The notes under the pieces are model-generated. The model was not told the origin of the DNA, did not search any database, and was given only the letters and a program-made list of their open reading frames with translations. A program made the translations under genes and the position numbers. A DNA stretch of 64,000 nucleotides from Lobosporangium transversale (lineage: Eukaryota; Mortierellomycota; Mortierellomycetes; Mortierellales; Mortierellaceae), in NCBI RefSeq assembly GCF_002105155.1, contig NW_019029020.1:313493-377492 (forward strand), in the 5' to 3' direction. Below are positions 43,778-57,109 of this stretch, one piece after another (the stretch's first letter is position 1; each line of letters starts with the position of its first letter).

Positions 43778-45781
43778 TTCCTCATTTTAATAAGCTTGAA
43801 TTGTCCAAAAAGGAAATCGTCCTTACACCGGGAAAAATTCAACCGCACTGTATCACTCAGGAAATATCTTATCCCATCGTTCCGTCATTTTGAGGTGTAG
43901 TTACAGCAGGTTTTTTTTTAAAAAAACTTGAATGTTGGACAAATGCAGTATTTGTTTTTTAACTGATCAAAGCAAATGCAAGATAATTTTTACCACGCTA
44001 TCCTTACAACAGCGCCCTTGGAGAAAGGTTGGACAAACCTTCATCCTCCACAATATTAAACACAGTACGAAGAATAGATGATGAAGATGCACGACTGAAA
44101 GTAGATCCTGATATCGATAAGATACTCGTCCTTTAAACTCATCACATTCCATGACTAGAACAATTCACAGGGACGTTATTTAAAGTCTAATATACATACA
44201 TGTATTAAAAAAAAAAAAAAAAAAAAAAGTGGCCATTTTCTAAAGTCCAGGTACGTAAAAGCGAACGAAGATTTAAAATACTGTTAATCAGGGACGCCAT
44301 ATGAAAGAGTCGCTATCCACTTGTAATGTGAGCTAAATGGGATCCCATATTTACTCTCGAAGCAAGCGAGAAAAGAAATGTCCAATGGTATTACCAAGAA
44401 CTTTATACTCGGCATCAGATAAATTTTTATTTTCAACATTCCATCTCCCCACCCTGTTTTCCATGAAAAGTTGGACCCGCCACCCCAATTCTAGAGTGTA
44501 TTACAAACACGTGCCGTCTTTTTTTCAGACTTTTCGTAGGTCAAATACGCGTCTACTAGGCAAAGCGTGAAATGTACCAAATGACTAACTTCTACAAGTA
44601 AAACGTTTTAATTCCTTATCTAGCATTTAACTGCTTTGCTTAGTAGCTCCTTGACTTTATTCTTTCATGAGAAACATGCAGAGATGGCCAAGGCACCGAA
44701 ACCTTGACTGGCAACAAATGTTCTGATTTTCTGATTGGCTGATGAAGACAGAAAAAGGAAGGGTTTTCATCCGTGCATCTGAAAGATGCTGTCATTTGTA
44801 AAAAGATAACCAAAGGACACAAATCTTTGATCAAATGTGAATATGCCGAACAGTCTGTTTTCAGCATAAAAAGATGGATCTAATGACGACTGCGATGTGT
44901 CTGACAGTGAACATTAGCTGCAGAGGTCAGGTTAGGGTGCATGGGTCGCTTGCCGATGTTCTTGAATGAAACAAGTGTCCGAGAGTAGAAAAAGTGGTCC
45001 AGTGAGAAGGAAGATTAAAAGAGAGCAAAAAGAATTTTTAAGCTATCAGGCTAGCCTCGGGCAAAAAGATAGATGAAAAATAAGGATGCATGGCATGAAT
45101 TCAAGGATCACTAAAGACTTAAAACAGCTCAATATCACTATCTCCATTCCTCTTAGCGACCCTTTTTAATTGTTTCTGTTTGTGTCTCTTTTTGGTGTCT
45201 GTTCCCCTGGCTCACAGAAACACTTGTTCTCTTTTCTTCTTTTTCCTCGTTTTCAACTATAGAACAGCATGAGCCTTAGCATAGACTGCATTCATCTGTA
45301 TGTCCAGCATGTCTTGTTGTCGTATTGTCTTTTCTCTCCCCGTCTGTGTCTGAATATATGTGTTTCCGAATGTGTTGCTTCTAAACTGTTGCTTCACAAC
45401 CTTGATCCATTTTCTTGACATCCCTCTGCCTTTCAAACACCTCAACAAGTAACAATAACAATACACCCTCCAAAGCAAAGCACACGGAGAGTGAGAGCGA
45501 GAGAAAAGACAGAGAGTTGTTTCCGATGGTTTCGCACAGGCTTCTGACAAAAGCTTCTTCATTCTCTCTCGTCAAGGATCGTTCATCATTTTTCTACATA
45601 AGGATCGCAGCTTCTTCTGCTTTCCTTCTCCTTCCCTCAACGCTTCTCCTGGGACGCAAACCCTAGCCCTTTTTTCTGTCTTTTTTATTGTACATACACA
45701 CTCCATTAAAATAGAAATCGACCCTATATTCCTCACCACCCTTCTGATAGTCTCCTCTTTCCTGTATATATTTATTTCTCC

Positions 45782-45820
45782 TCATTTGCTTCCCATTTGC
45801 TTCTCATTTGCTCTTCATTG
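45782..45820 (+). repeat. Imperfect tandem repeat of CATTTGCT
   Basis: Three CATTTGCT-type units followed by a degenerate fourth, within the C/T-rich leader upstream of the 45964 gene. Confidence 0.6.
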
Positions 45821-45963
45821 GCTCATTCAACATTTAGTTGCAATCTATTGAAGAGAAGAAAATTTAGACCCTGCAGTAAGTCAATGTGCTCCCAAAATAA
45901 ATAGTCCGTGAGCACAAAATAAAAAGAAACTCATTGTTGATCTCTATCTTCATTGTCTTCAGT

Positions 45964-48900
45964 ATGGTGTTAGAAAAACACACAAACGTGACCTGGTTCA
46001 CTCCTTTGACAGCTATCACGACAAAGGCGAGTGCTTCGTTGAGGCTCAACAATGATTCCCTTCTTAATACTCCATATGAATCTGAGCCTTCCAATGGAAT
46101 CTCAAAGTCAGTCATTGATCTGTCTAAAGATCTACACTGTCCTTCACAACAAAATCAGAGCCTGACTGTGTATGGCCCTGTGTTCAACGCCAATAATACA
46201 CGAGCAGGACATACTATCGCCATGTGGCCTGTGTCTGAGTCTACGGCCACTTCCAATAGCCAGCAAGAATTAGCCTATCCCGACGATTCAATCCTGGTCC
46301 CAGTCAAAAAAAGATGCGGCTCTTACGCTTGCAAACCAGAAGACGAGAATTCGTTGTTATGTGACGAATCAAATGGCTCAAATGACTATGAATATGGCCA
46401 CTATAATGTTTACAGTATGTACTCTGCTACAAATATACCTTTGGAGCTATTAAATAGCATCTTCTTAAACCTACTGTATGTCCCAAGCGACAACCTCAAA
46501 CGACTGGCTGAAGAAAGGGATCGTGCCAGAGTCATGGCTGGCAAGCGATCTTACTGCCATACCGGGCTTATGTCGCTGTCACATCATCTCCAGCCGTACC
46601 TCATGGATATCGATTGGCCTCACAATGACTATATTGCTGCTAAATACACTAGGCAGGTGTTAAACGAGCAATACCCCCATCAATACCACTCATGCCAGTG
46701 CTATTCGCCCCATCAAAATGAGAATAGATTGTACAGCTGTACTTTTTATGACCACTACCATCAACAGCAGTTAACAAGTAATCAAAGCCCCTTTTGGCCT
46801 GCTCCATCCACCTCTGGTAAGGTGGACCTCCACGATCATGCCAATCAAGGGTTCGAATACGGCGACGAAGACTCCGAAGAGTATGAGGATTCGGAAACTC
46901 ACAGCGGTGACGGAGCCAGTCAAAGTAGATCTCAGGACAAGGAGCCAACTCTAAATAACATGATGTCAGACCTTACTGTCGAGCATCAGAATAGTGTGGC
47001 TGGTTGGGAAACAGATCACAGCGAAGACAGCGATAGTCTTGGCTATTCGAGCTCAGAAAGCCAAAACACTCGATTTGAGCTCCAAAGGATAAGTTCAACT
47101 AGCTCTTACTCGAATGAATCCGAGCCTGAGGACAGCAGTAGAACTCCCAGTGAAGGTGGGAACACAACTGATACGGAAAGCTTTCTTTCGGATTCGTCAA
47201 CAACTATTGCTAGTCCGTGCAGCAGTAGCAGTAATGCAGAAACAATCACACAAACCTACTATTCTCGTCGCATCCACGATAGTTCCTTCATTGGATCCGC
47301 TTTCTGTACAAATCTGCCATTCCTATCCGTACCTCATAGGCGAGGTATTAACAGAGTAGATGATGATCTAGGACAAGAAGAGATGATTTACCAGCTTCAC
47401 CGTGACCAATACTTTCATCCCACAACACACACATCCTTGCGATCCGATCTATACATTTGTTCTCTAGTGAATCGTCAGTGGAGAATTGCAGCACTGCAGC
47501 TTCTTTGGCAGAGTATCGTTTTAGATTCGGAAAGCTGCCGCATAGAGCCCTCAGACCCCTGTTTCTGTTGCGGAACATTCGAACAATCAAGGTAATTTAA
47601 ACAGATCATAAGCCGAAATGTAGTTTTTATGTCAGAATACCATACGCATTTTTAATGACTTTTTCAGTTGAGTGTATTCACTTTATGCACTGTTTCTTCC
47701 CTCTATATCTTAATATCCTTATCTTCCTAAACAGAGCTGCTCGGACGCGTCTCGAGGCAATGTTGGATAGTTATTTAGAAGTTTATAGCCTAGACCTTGC
47801 AAAGTGCGTTCAAACCGTAGAGCTTGATTTACGTGTGTTAATTGGAGGCTCACAGGTGGGGATCATAGCTCGTATTCTCAAGAGACTATCTCCATTTACG
47901 CATCTAAGGCTGATATGGACAGATATAGAGCCCCCAGAGGATGTAGCAAGGAAATTTGCTGGGACAATGACATCACTGAGTCCTCAAATTCGTCACGTAC
48001 ATTTTTCTGTCGGATTTGTGATTTCGAAAGTCTGGACGCGAGAGCTTGACAAAATGTTGAAGTTAACAACGATAACGCTAGAGGACCTAGGAAGTATGGA
48101 TAGTATTGAGCACGACTGGTCTAGGATCGAACGTCTTAGGATGAATGCTGTAATCCCTTGTAATATCTTTGGATACCCTGCTACACCGGCACTTGACCCA
48201 GCACATCTGACCTACCACATAGCGACAAACGCAATTTCAGGGCAGGCGTGGGAGCTAAATGAAAACCAGGTAGCCTTTGCTGATGGGCACACGTCCAGCT
48301 CGGTAGCGCAACCCATAGGGCATCCGCAGCTTACAGAATCAGCTGTTTTGTCTTCTGGTTGGTGGCGATGGTCAAGCTTGCGCAAAATCGAGATCCAAAT
48401 GCAGGATACTATCCTCCCGCGAGAATGGCTGCAAGATTTGACAGCTGTTATTGCGAAAAACTCTGCCGTTTTGAGGAAGAGACCACAACAAATTGTAGCT
48501 TCAGGCTTCGATGCTTTTACTATCGATTCGCAGATAGTCGCTGACCCGCAAATGGCTGCCACTACTTCTTTCACATCCCTAGGCCCACCATTGGAAGTCC
48601 TTAACATTGATTGTGAAGTCTCCCATCCACATAAGGATATCTTTTTTGATCTCATCCATGCTTGGGGAGATCAGCTCAAGGAATTCCACTTTACAAAAAG
48701 CGCTGAGCTGACGGATGACTTTTTCTTACTATGTCTCCAAAACATGATCAGAGTCAAAAAACTAAGTCTACGAGAATCCAGGGGCATCACAGGCGAAGGT
48801 TTCAATCCCATTAGTAGCTGTTGCAGTCCCGACGGCAGAGGCAGCAATAGTTTGTACACAATAATTTGCGATGACAAAAATAGCAATACCATTTCAGGCC

Positions 48901-49109
48901 GCGTACCCTTATTAGAGCCAACTATGGGTATGAACCAAGCGTACCTGCATAACTCCATGCACAAGCCAACTAAGACGTTTCAATGGCGACGCGACTTCCT
49001 GGAGCTTAATTTGGATCAATCGCGCGTCCGCAGCGATTTCTTAGACATGCTTAAGCTTCATTGCCCATGTGCACGATACACAGTCCGTGAAGTCCGCCAC
49101 TATCTGTAG
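45964..49109 (+). CDS. F-box-like protein with a long insert inside the F-box
   Basis: Two exons (45964-47591 and 47735-49109), joined in phase at an Arg codon, give 1000 residues. An F-box-like first half, IPLELLNSIFLNLLYV, lies near residue 165. Its second half, LYICSLVNRQWRIAALQLLW, appears about 330 residues later. Between them is a low-complexity segment rich in Ser, Glu, Asp, His and Tyr. The C-terminal half resembles the degenerate leucine-rich repeats of fungal F-box proteins (VQTVELDLRVLIGG, then PPLEVLNIDCEV, RVKKLSLRESRGITGEGF, FLELNLDQSRV). The expected role is substrate choice for an SCF ligase. I start at the ATG at 45964; an in-frame ATG at 45934 is possible. Confidence 0.78.
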
Positions 49110-49330
49110 CGCTGATGTTCCAGTATGTACATGTACATTTTGTCCATAGTAATAAATGTTTCAAAAGCTGAAATATATGAGCTTTTCTGCTCCTTCTCTC
49201 AATTACCATTATTAAACCATCCAAAGTTGGTCTGTATTATTGCACTGATAGAATATCAGTTGTATCCAGTTCCCTTACCCCCTCCCCCACAAAAAAAAAC
49301 AGACTTTTTTTTATCTCTCCTTTGATCCCC
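49110..49330 (+). other. Short spacer between the F-box and BTB-like genes
   Basis: 221 nt between two plus-strand genes, C/A/T-rich before the start at 49331. No separate gene. Confidence 0.4.
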
Positions 49331-49942
49331 ATGGTAGTCAAGGATAAGATAGTGCTCGAGAGTGGGCTCTTCTGGAAATTGGCGATCAAGCCCACACAAT
49401 TCAAAGGATACTTCTGTGAGCCAGTAACTCGCCAATTTGAGTCAGAGTTGGAGCCATGTAACCGCCATGATTACCGTTGGAGATGCATTTTTACCGAGAA
49501 CATGATTAACGGCAAGACCACCATTGATATTGTAATCCAGCCTGCCCAGGTCTCTTCGGCACAGTCGCAGAGAAGCCAGCAGCAGAGATCTGTCAACCAT
49601 GAGTCTGACTCAAATGCAGTAATGAGTCAATCTGAAGGCGGTTGTTTGGGACAGGGAAGGGAGTCGCGTCAAGAAGCACAGTCGCAGCTGCGATTGCGAG
49701 AACATTTTGTTGCCAGAGGAACCGAATCGCTAGAGGCTAATGGTAACGCGCAACAGCCTTGCCAGCGCCCCGCAAAGATACACTCTGGCCCTATACAAGA
49801 AAACGAGCTACCTACGCCACCAAGGATTCGGTATTCTATCATAGCGATCCACACCCCTAAACAATGGGCACCTGCAATTTCTACAACTCTCAACCATACC
49901 ACTGATGATGGCGCATCTATTCATGGCAAGTGCATCCACTCT

Positions 49943-49977
<35 letters not shown>

Positions 49978-52190
49978 ACAGCTGATCCTGATCTGCTGAT
50001 CTGATAGGATGCATACAAAAAGGGTAGCCTATCAGTAAAGGATCTGATGGTTTGGTCCACAAACTGAGTGTGCTGCACAAAAGAGGCTCTATTTAAAAGA
50101 CATGACTCCCCAAATACATATATACTGAGGCTCCTTCTTTTACTTTTATAGTTGGCCTTGATGCCGATGTAATTCTACACCGTGGTATGTATCATTTTGA
50201 AATCGTTTTTCTCGAAGACATTTCATCTTATCAAGTTCCAAGCCTTTGTTCATGCCATCGAATCCTGGACTCAATGTTCCATGAGGTCATCGCGGAGCCA
50301 ATACCCGATACTACCGGCGCCGATATTTGGTTTGAATTTACTTCAGAGGATTTGGCTCGGAGCGGTCATGGTAATGATGATGATCGAGGCAGGAAGGCCA
50401 CGACAGTTGTGGGTGCTCACATTAGCGTTCTCTCGCGGCACAAATATTTCGCTATGTGGATTGAGCGAGAAAGGGAGATGCAGAAACAGCGCCGACGCCA
50501 GGAACTGGATGAAGAGTGGCGCATACATCGAGAGAGTCAATGGCTCCTTGGACAGCATCGGCAGCATCGGCATCAGCAACAATCACCAAGATATGGCATA
50601 GATGATGAAGATGAATTAATACAACATGGATATTCTCTGCCGTATGGGGATCTAAAATATCAACAAACATTTCCAGCGCTCGAACAGACAACCCATATAT
50701 CTTCATCTTTTCTCCCACATCCACAGTCGCGCTCATACATTAAGGAATCAAATGAGACTGAGGGTATAGACCGTAGGATTACGTATCCAAGTTTTACTCC
50801 GACAACCTTATCGCACATTCACACACAGCTGCTTCCAGCATTAAGGATTCCAGTCAAAGATATATCCTTGGGCACGTTTCAAGTCATTCTATATTTTATA
50901 TATATGGGACGTATTGGCATTTCAAAACAACAGATAGCTGACATTGACTCTTACTGGAATGAAAACGCCGAGGAATATCGGCTTCCAGAAGAGGACAGTG
51001 ACAATCTACAGAGTCTTTTGGAGAAGGGTTGGTCCGCATATCGCCAGTATGATGGATCCAAGGTTGAAGACCCTAGAGGCTATCCATGCTGGACCCCAAT
51101 CAATCTGCCCCCACTTAAACCTTCGACAATAGCTGTAGAAGACTATTCCGACGGCGATGAAGTATTTGGTAAAGTTGCTGGTACTACTGATGACGATAAC
51201 CGTTCAGGGGGGCGGACATTTACAGCGCCACTCTTTGCTGCGTCTGATGGGCCTGACTGTAGTACTAATAGGCAAGGCAATACTCCATGTGTCTATACCT
51301 TCCCATCCGCGTGGATGTTTTTGCCTTGGATCTCTTGTACTCGTGGAAAGCAGGTTTTTCTAGAAAATTTAGTTGATGAGCAATCAAGATCGCCCCAAGA
51401 GGGAAATCACCACTTTAATTTGCCTTCTACAACTTCACAATTGCTCCCTCAGCCTCTTCTTGCATCTCGTTCTGCGAGTTGTTCCTGGGAAGACCTTTTA
51501 ATGGCCTCAACTCTTTATGAAATACAGGACCTTCGTGCGCTGGCCATTAAAGCGGTGGAATGTCATAGTCAGATGACACTAATTCAGGCATCGATCAGTA
51601 GCCATATGGCTGCAAAAGTAGCCCATAATGGCTTTGATGAGAGCACTTTGGATCTTCAGCTGGCTATATGCGAACAGAACTTACGTGCCTTCCTAAAACT
51701 CTATCGGTGTCCATTACTAAAGGCCAGTGGCGAGGGTCTAGCTTCCAGAACAGGGGAACCCCGTCATGCCATGTATCAGCGTGAGCAAGATTTAGATGGA
51801 GTCCAAGGGGAGATCCGCACAAGGCCATGGTGGGGAACACGAAAGGATCAGCAGCAAAGAAAAGATATGGAAAAAGGATCGGAGCAGGAGCAGCAGCAGC
51901 AGCAAGAACAGGTGAAAGAAAAAGGCCAAGAGTCAGAGTCAGAGTCAGAGTCAGAGTTAGGGACAGGAGAGCCAAAAGTCCGGGGTTTTAAAAATGAAAA
52001 AAGTGACCAAGTCGGACAAGATGAGCATCAACAACAACTGAGATCAGCACCTACGTTAGAGGCCATTGAAAAGGCGTTTGCGGCGCCGGAATGTGATGCA
52101 GCCATTGACGAGCTCTGTGAAGATATTCAAAGCCACTATCAGCCCTTGTATGATATTATGCAAATGCGATATTGCACTGGAACTGAGTAA
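49331..52190 (+). CDS. BTB/POZ-like protein with interrupted BTB domain
   Basis: Two exons (49331-49925 and 50152-52190) joined across a GC-AG intron, 877 residues. The N-terminus (ESGLFWKLAIKPTQFKGYFC, later DADVILHRGMYHFEIVFLED) resembles a MATH-like substrate region split by a Gln/Ser linker. Next comes a BTB start, DIWFEFTSEDLARSG then VVGAHISVLSRHKYFAMWI, where the conserved A-H-x-x-V-L-x-x is clear. The BTB continuation, RIPVKDISLGTFQVILYFIY, appears about 100 residues later, after a His/Gln-rich insert. A BACK-like segment follows: SWEDLLMASTLYEIQDLRAL and IQASISSHMAAKV. The C-terminus is Gln/Glu-rich with an SESESE repeat. MATH/BTB proteins are usual cullin-3 adaptors, and CUL3 is encoded 35 kb away. 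Confidence 0.78.
49926..50151 (+). other. GC-AG intron in the BTB-like gene
   Basis: CATG|GCAAGT is a consensus GC donor. With the acceptor TTATAG at 50151 it gives S-I-H-V-G-L-D-A-D-V-I in frame. Using the GT three bases downstream instead leads to a stop within four codons. It contains a T30 run (49946-49975). Confidence 0.8.
51930..51957 (+). repeat. AGTCAG hexanucleotide repeat coding SESESE
   Basis: Four near-perfect hexamer units inside the C-terminal low-complexity part of the BTB-like protein. Unit number may vary between strains. Confidence 0.8.
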
Positions 52191-52510
52191 AAATAAAAAT
52201 TAGCATAGACACACATTAATGAGAGGCAACAAATAAAGGCACAGGACTTGTGTTCTTATCATGACATCTGTTTCCAGAGATGCTTTATTGATTAGTTTTT
52301 ATTTATTTTTCACTTTTGCTAATTTTTTTGTTGTAGTATACATTTTTTTTTTTTGAATATCAGAAACAAAGGATGAAATGTTGTTCTCTCATCCATGGGA
52401 CGTTTGACAAATGTAATGATGGTGATGATATGAACAGCAAGATAGAAAGAAGAGAGCAAGTTGTCATCGAGCAAGCATCAGTCCCAGGTTGAATTAATAT
52501 GAGACTATGT
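52191..52510. other. Convergent spacer
   Basis: 320 nt between the converging 3' ends of the BTB-like and Msb1-like genes, AT-rich with AATAAA-like signals on both strands. No gene. Confidence 0.4.
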
Positions 52511-55500
52511 TTATTGCTCACGGTCCGTCATTTGGTTTGGTTGCTGTTGCTGCTTAAGCTGTTGCTTCTTTTCCGCTGCTGCAATGCGATTGATCTCCTC
52601 CTCCAGTTTATCAATCTTAATCCATCCCACAGCCCCATCCTGAACTGGTTCAAGCATGACCCAGCCACTCTCTTGGCCAGTCGTATGCTCAATGCATGTC
52701 CATGGGAATACTTCATCCAATGACTCCTCGGTCCTTGTCAAAAGATCCTTGCGTACCACACCTGGTGGCAACTTCTTCTTCTTTGTCAAATTGCTGCTAC
52801 TCAAATTGCTATTAGTGATTCCCGCTCCGGACGCGGGGTGATAAGACGTCGACACTCGATTTGCCTTCTTTGCTACGACTGGTTTTGGTTTCGATCCAAA
52901 TAATCGGCTTTTCTTTTGTGACTTCGCAGCTGCTACCGCTGGATTGGGTAAAAAGCCCTTGGGGTCCCTATCTATGATAGGGTTTCGTATCAAAGACGAG
53001 GAAGACGAGGAAGACGATGAACCAGCATTACTCGCAGTTGTAATTTGTTTGCCAGATTTCATGATCTCCTTACCATCTGATGAGGTCGATCCTGTTGCTG
53101 ACGGTGTTGCCGATAATCTGCCGGATATATTCTTCTGAGGCTTGCCTGGGTCTGACTTAACGTAAGGTGGAGGCGCCCTGTTAATAAACCCGTTATTGCT
53201 CTTACTGTGGTCCCAATCGGAAGGACGTGGGTAAGGCAACAGCTTTGGCGAGAGCGTCGATGTTGTTGAGACTGCACCCGTAATTGGAGACTTCGCCATG
53301 ACTGGGGTCGTCGTCAAAGGTTTTGATGTCGAGGATCGTGCCTTTGGAGCCGTCGCATTCTGGCCGATATTCGAGAGCCTTGATTGCAGTACTGGCTGGG
53401 TAGACCCAGCAGAGAAGGATCCAGTTGCGATAATAGTCGCTTGGCCATTCCCATCGGTAGAGCCTGCTTTCAGAGCTGCTAACGCCTTGGGATCTTTGGC
53501 GAGGGCCATGAAGCTCTGCCTTGCTGCTTTCATTGCGGCTTCTCTCTGCGCACGGCTTGGGCCTGGATCTGTATCTCGACTATGCCCATGACCTACGATC
53601 GCCTCCGATGTATGGTCCCCTGATGTTGTCGTGTTCGTCCCAATTCTGGACATTCGTTTCTGGTGGAGACCCGTCAGATACTGTTCCGGCTCAGAGAAAA
53701 AATCTGATTTGAAACCTGATTCTGAAAACGAATCCCACTGTAACTGGTAATAGAGCTTACCATCCTTCAAAAGCGTAGCAGTCGAGAATCGGTACTCTCG
53801 TTCGCCAGCCTTCTTGGGATCTGTTGTTGAGGATTGGAGACCGTCCTTTTTGGAACTATCCTTTACAGATCCGCTATCATCTGTAGTATATGAACTCTCA
53901 GACAGGGTCCGTTCACTCGCACTCCGATGTGGGCTACGTTCGTCAGATGCTGTTACGGTCTTGCTTCTTCGACGCTGTTGCTTAGTATTGACATTACCGG
54001 GACTGGTTCCTTTGGGAGGACCAACTCCTAGATGATCTGTACTTGTCGCAGGGACTGGTAATGAATCTTGAGCTGCACGTCTCCAACTTCCTAAGGTGCT
54101 CGATCCAGAATTGGAGCGCGCATGAAGCATTGTAGCAGGCGCAGATGTAGGAGGCAGATTGTCCTCTGAACTGCCCGCATTGGATATGCCAGTATTGCCC
54201 AAAAAGCTGAGTTCAAGGCGGGGAGGCTGGATTGAAAATGATGGAGGTGGTGGGGGTGGTGGAGGTGGCGGGGAACCTCCTACGACTTGATTATTCGTCT
54301 TGGAAGATTTGAGCTGCTCCTCACTTGGCTTTGAGCGAAGCTTGTAAGAAAGCGCACGGATAAATCCCGCGGCCTTGGACTTGCTTTCAGAGCTATGTGA
54401 AGATGCTGAAGAGGATCCAACAACTTGTTGAAGAGGAGTTGTAGACGCCGAATGCTGATTGGGCTGGCTCCTACTATTAGATCGACTAACAGGCTGGGAC
54501 TGTATTGGTGAAGAAGTACCGCTTTGACCACCCTTTGTGCTAGGAGACTTTTTATGAGTATCTTTATATTGGTATAGACCTTGAGTGTAGCCCGGAGGCG
54601 GAGAAATTGGCTGTTCAGAAAGGCTCTCTTGGAATTTGGATTTGTGGGGAAGAGGCGCGATGGGAGTAAAGTGTACGCTAACTTCGCCATCTTTGGGACG
54701 AGAGACAACTTCGGGCTTGTATTCATCACTGGATGATGAAGACTGGGAGATAATGGAGGCGTTTGAGGAATTGGGAGCAGATGTAAGCTCATTTGTATTT
54801 CCAACTGATAATTTCTTTGAGTGAAGGCCATCATTAGCCCCTAGCTTAGCATTCGTCTTTGCGGACTTGGCGATGGTTTTGGAATAGGATCGTCCAAGGC
54901 CCTGTGAAGCGCTCCTTGAAGGGATCGCAGGTCTTTCCAGATCCTGCGACGCTGATTCAAACGAAAAAGTGGAACTGGTAGGAGATGGAATACTCTGGTC
55001 TTCGTCATTTTTAACCTGCAACAACTGCGTACGAATATCCTCAGCAACCTGAGATCGCTCTGCCTGGACTGCCAGCTCTCGTGTAAGGATTTCCTGTCGG
55101 AGTTCATTTGGTTTCTTGTGTACTCGGCCATGCATAGTGTGTGGATCCAGTGAAACTGAACGGCGTAGAAGAGAGCTTCGTTTGGCACGTTGAGGGCTCA
55201 TAGAAGGGGAGGCATGGTCCAGAACAATACGGACCTTTGCGCTTGCAGACTGCTGCGTTGAGGATAATGGGGACAAAAATGGAGACGAGCTAGCGTCAGT
55301 CTGGCCTTGCTGTAGGGCAGATGCTGAATTTGATGAACGCTTTGAGGGAACTCCCGAGATCATAGGTGATGGTGGGGCTTGTCCTACTTTGGTTGATGCG
55401 CTGTCAATGCTACTGATGCTGTTGGATCGATAGATACTCGTGCACTGTGAGGGAGATGAGGACGGCAACTCCTCTGCATGAAGGGCATCCATCTTTGTAA

Positions 55501-57109
55501 AGTCCCAATCTAGATCACCTGCAAAGTCCGGAGCAAGTCCTTCAAGAGATGGCTCTGGTTCTGATTCGTAACCATCTGTGGACGTATCAACAGGCAACAT
55601 GTATAGACTCTCCACATCGCCCACGGAAGAACGACGACGATTCCTATCTGCGGGGCGCAACAACTGCGAGTTCCTTGATTGGCGGCGAAGATAACTTAAA
55701 TGGGCCTGATCTTGCATAATCTCTTCGTATTCTTGGTCATAAAAGGGTAATTGTGTTATTGGTCCTGAGCGTGTCGAGTTGGACTTTGCTAGAGAATGCG
55801 GTGATGCGGATCGTGGAGTGGCTGCAGGGTCATAGACCCCGCTGCCAGAGCGATTAAGGGAGCCAGTGGTGGGTCCAACCTCATTCCTTTGGCGTGCGCT
55901 CTTCACCTTACGAGTGATATTATCAACATAACGGTTTTCGTCGATATCGTCTTCTTGTTCAATCTTTGCCAGGTCGTGAGTGGTTTTGATACGAAGGAAA
56001 GCACGAAGTAAGTCCTCACAGGCAGCACCCCACAAATTACGCTGCTGTAAAGATGCATCAAAAGTTGAAAACTGCTCTGGCTCGGCCATGATACTGAGCG
56101 AGATGGCCTTGGCAACGGTGACAAGTGTCATATTGTTGAGATGGGCGAGCAATGTGACATCTGCGCAAAGTGAGAAGAGGTCTAGTAGGATAGCACGATT
56201 GGTCGGCGGCAAGCCACGCACAAAGCAACTGAAGCTTCGGTCTAAAGAACAAAATAAAAATCTCTTTCATGAATCAATCACACTACGAGAACGAAGAGAA
56301 GAGCAACCTTTCATTCCTCCCGTTGGTCGCATTGACAGCACTCCTGCGTTGAACTAAGAAATTAAAAAAAAGCTTTGTCCTGACAGCAAATATCCGGGTG
56401 TTTATCCTTACCTTGATCAAGATAAAGTGTCTGATAATCTGTATATTTAACTAGGGTTTCTTCTGAGCTACGGATAGCCCATTTCATAGCATGAGCTACC
56501 AAATGAATGTCAACTCGATGTAGTGGCGAAAGCTCTGTGCTGGCATCATCGTCCAAGATCATCCGTATCGTATCCATGACCACTTTCTGATTGTAGCCCA
56601 TCTGAACCTGGCGAAGGATCCCCTTCGTGGTCAGACCTAGATGGGTATTGAACAACCCATGTGAGGAAATGTATGAAAAAATGTGAGTTCGTCAGGCCAT
56701 GAAGATTAAAATAAGAAATAAAAAAACTAAGTGAGTAACACTCACCTCGCTCGCGAATCTCTCTGACACAGCGCTTGACAACCACCAATGTCATTTCCAT
56801 TGAGAGCTCTGTCAGGTCTCCGTCGTCTGTAAAGACCTTTGCCATCAGTGTCTTTTTTTGGACACTCTTTGCCCGTCGCAAGTTACCGTTGCTACTAGAT
56901 GACCGTAAAAGTGTGCCTTGTCGTGAAATAGATGAATGAGATGAGCTAATGCCCTGAAATTCTATTGTCCTTCCATTTGGATTCCCATTGTTTGCTGTGC
57001 TGCTGCTGCTTCCGCTGGATGCAAGATTACTGTTTGCGCTGGTACTACTGCCGGTGCCTTTGAACTGCTCTCGTAAGTTCTTGGCACTAGAAACTAAGCG
57101 CAGAGACAT
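52511..57109 (-). CDS. Msb1-type RhoGAP-like polarity protein
   Basis: Three exons on the minus strand (57109-56746, 56636-56412, 56241-52511), phases closing to 1439 residues. Residues ~95-300 form a RhoGAP-like fold: LMAKVFTDDGDLTELSMEM, LTTKGILRQVQMGYN, VDIHLVAHAMKWAIRSSEET, RSFSCFVRGLPPTNRAILLD and HLNNMTLVTVAKAISLSIMA. This order matches the fungal Msb1/Mug8 group, which works with Cdc42/Rho1 and formins at growth sites. A catalytic Arg finger typical of active RhoGAPs (GxxR) is not obvious: the equivalent reads KGILRQ, so activity is uncertain. The remaining ~1100 residues are Ser-rich, with a poly-Pro run (near 54250) able to bind profilin or SH3 domains. A possible SH3-like end is SGWVMLEPVQDGAVGWIKID. 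Confidence 0.75.

Larger units (their letters stand above)
43284..45963. other. Long divergent intergenic region
   Basis: 2.7 kb between the divergent P450 and F-box genes. It contains A29 at 43746-43774, A22 at 44207-44228, a tandem duplication at 43672-43732 and a pyrimidine-rich stretch 45170-45850 that looks like a leader. No intact gene, tRNA or transposon was recognised. ORFs up to about 130 codons here show no domain features. Confidence 0.4.

Noticed and set aside
54280-54834. 184-codon antisense-frame ORF inside the Msb1-like gene
   Set aside because: Shadow of the low-complexity coding region in another frame.
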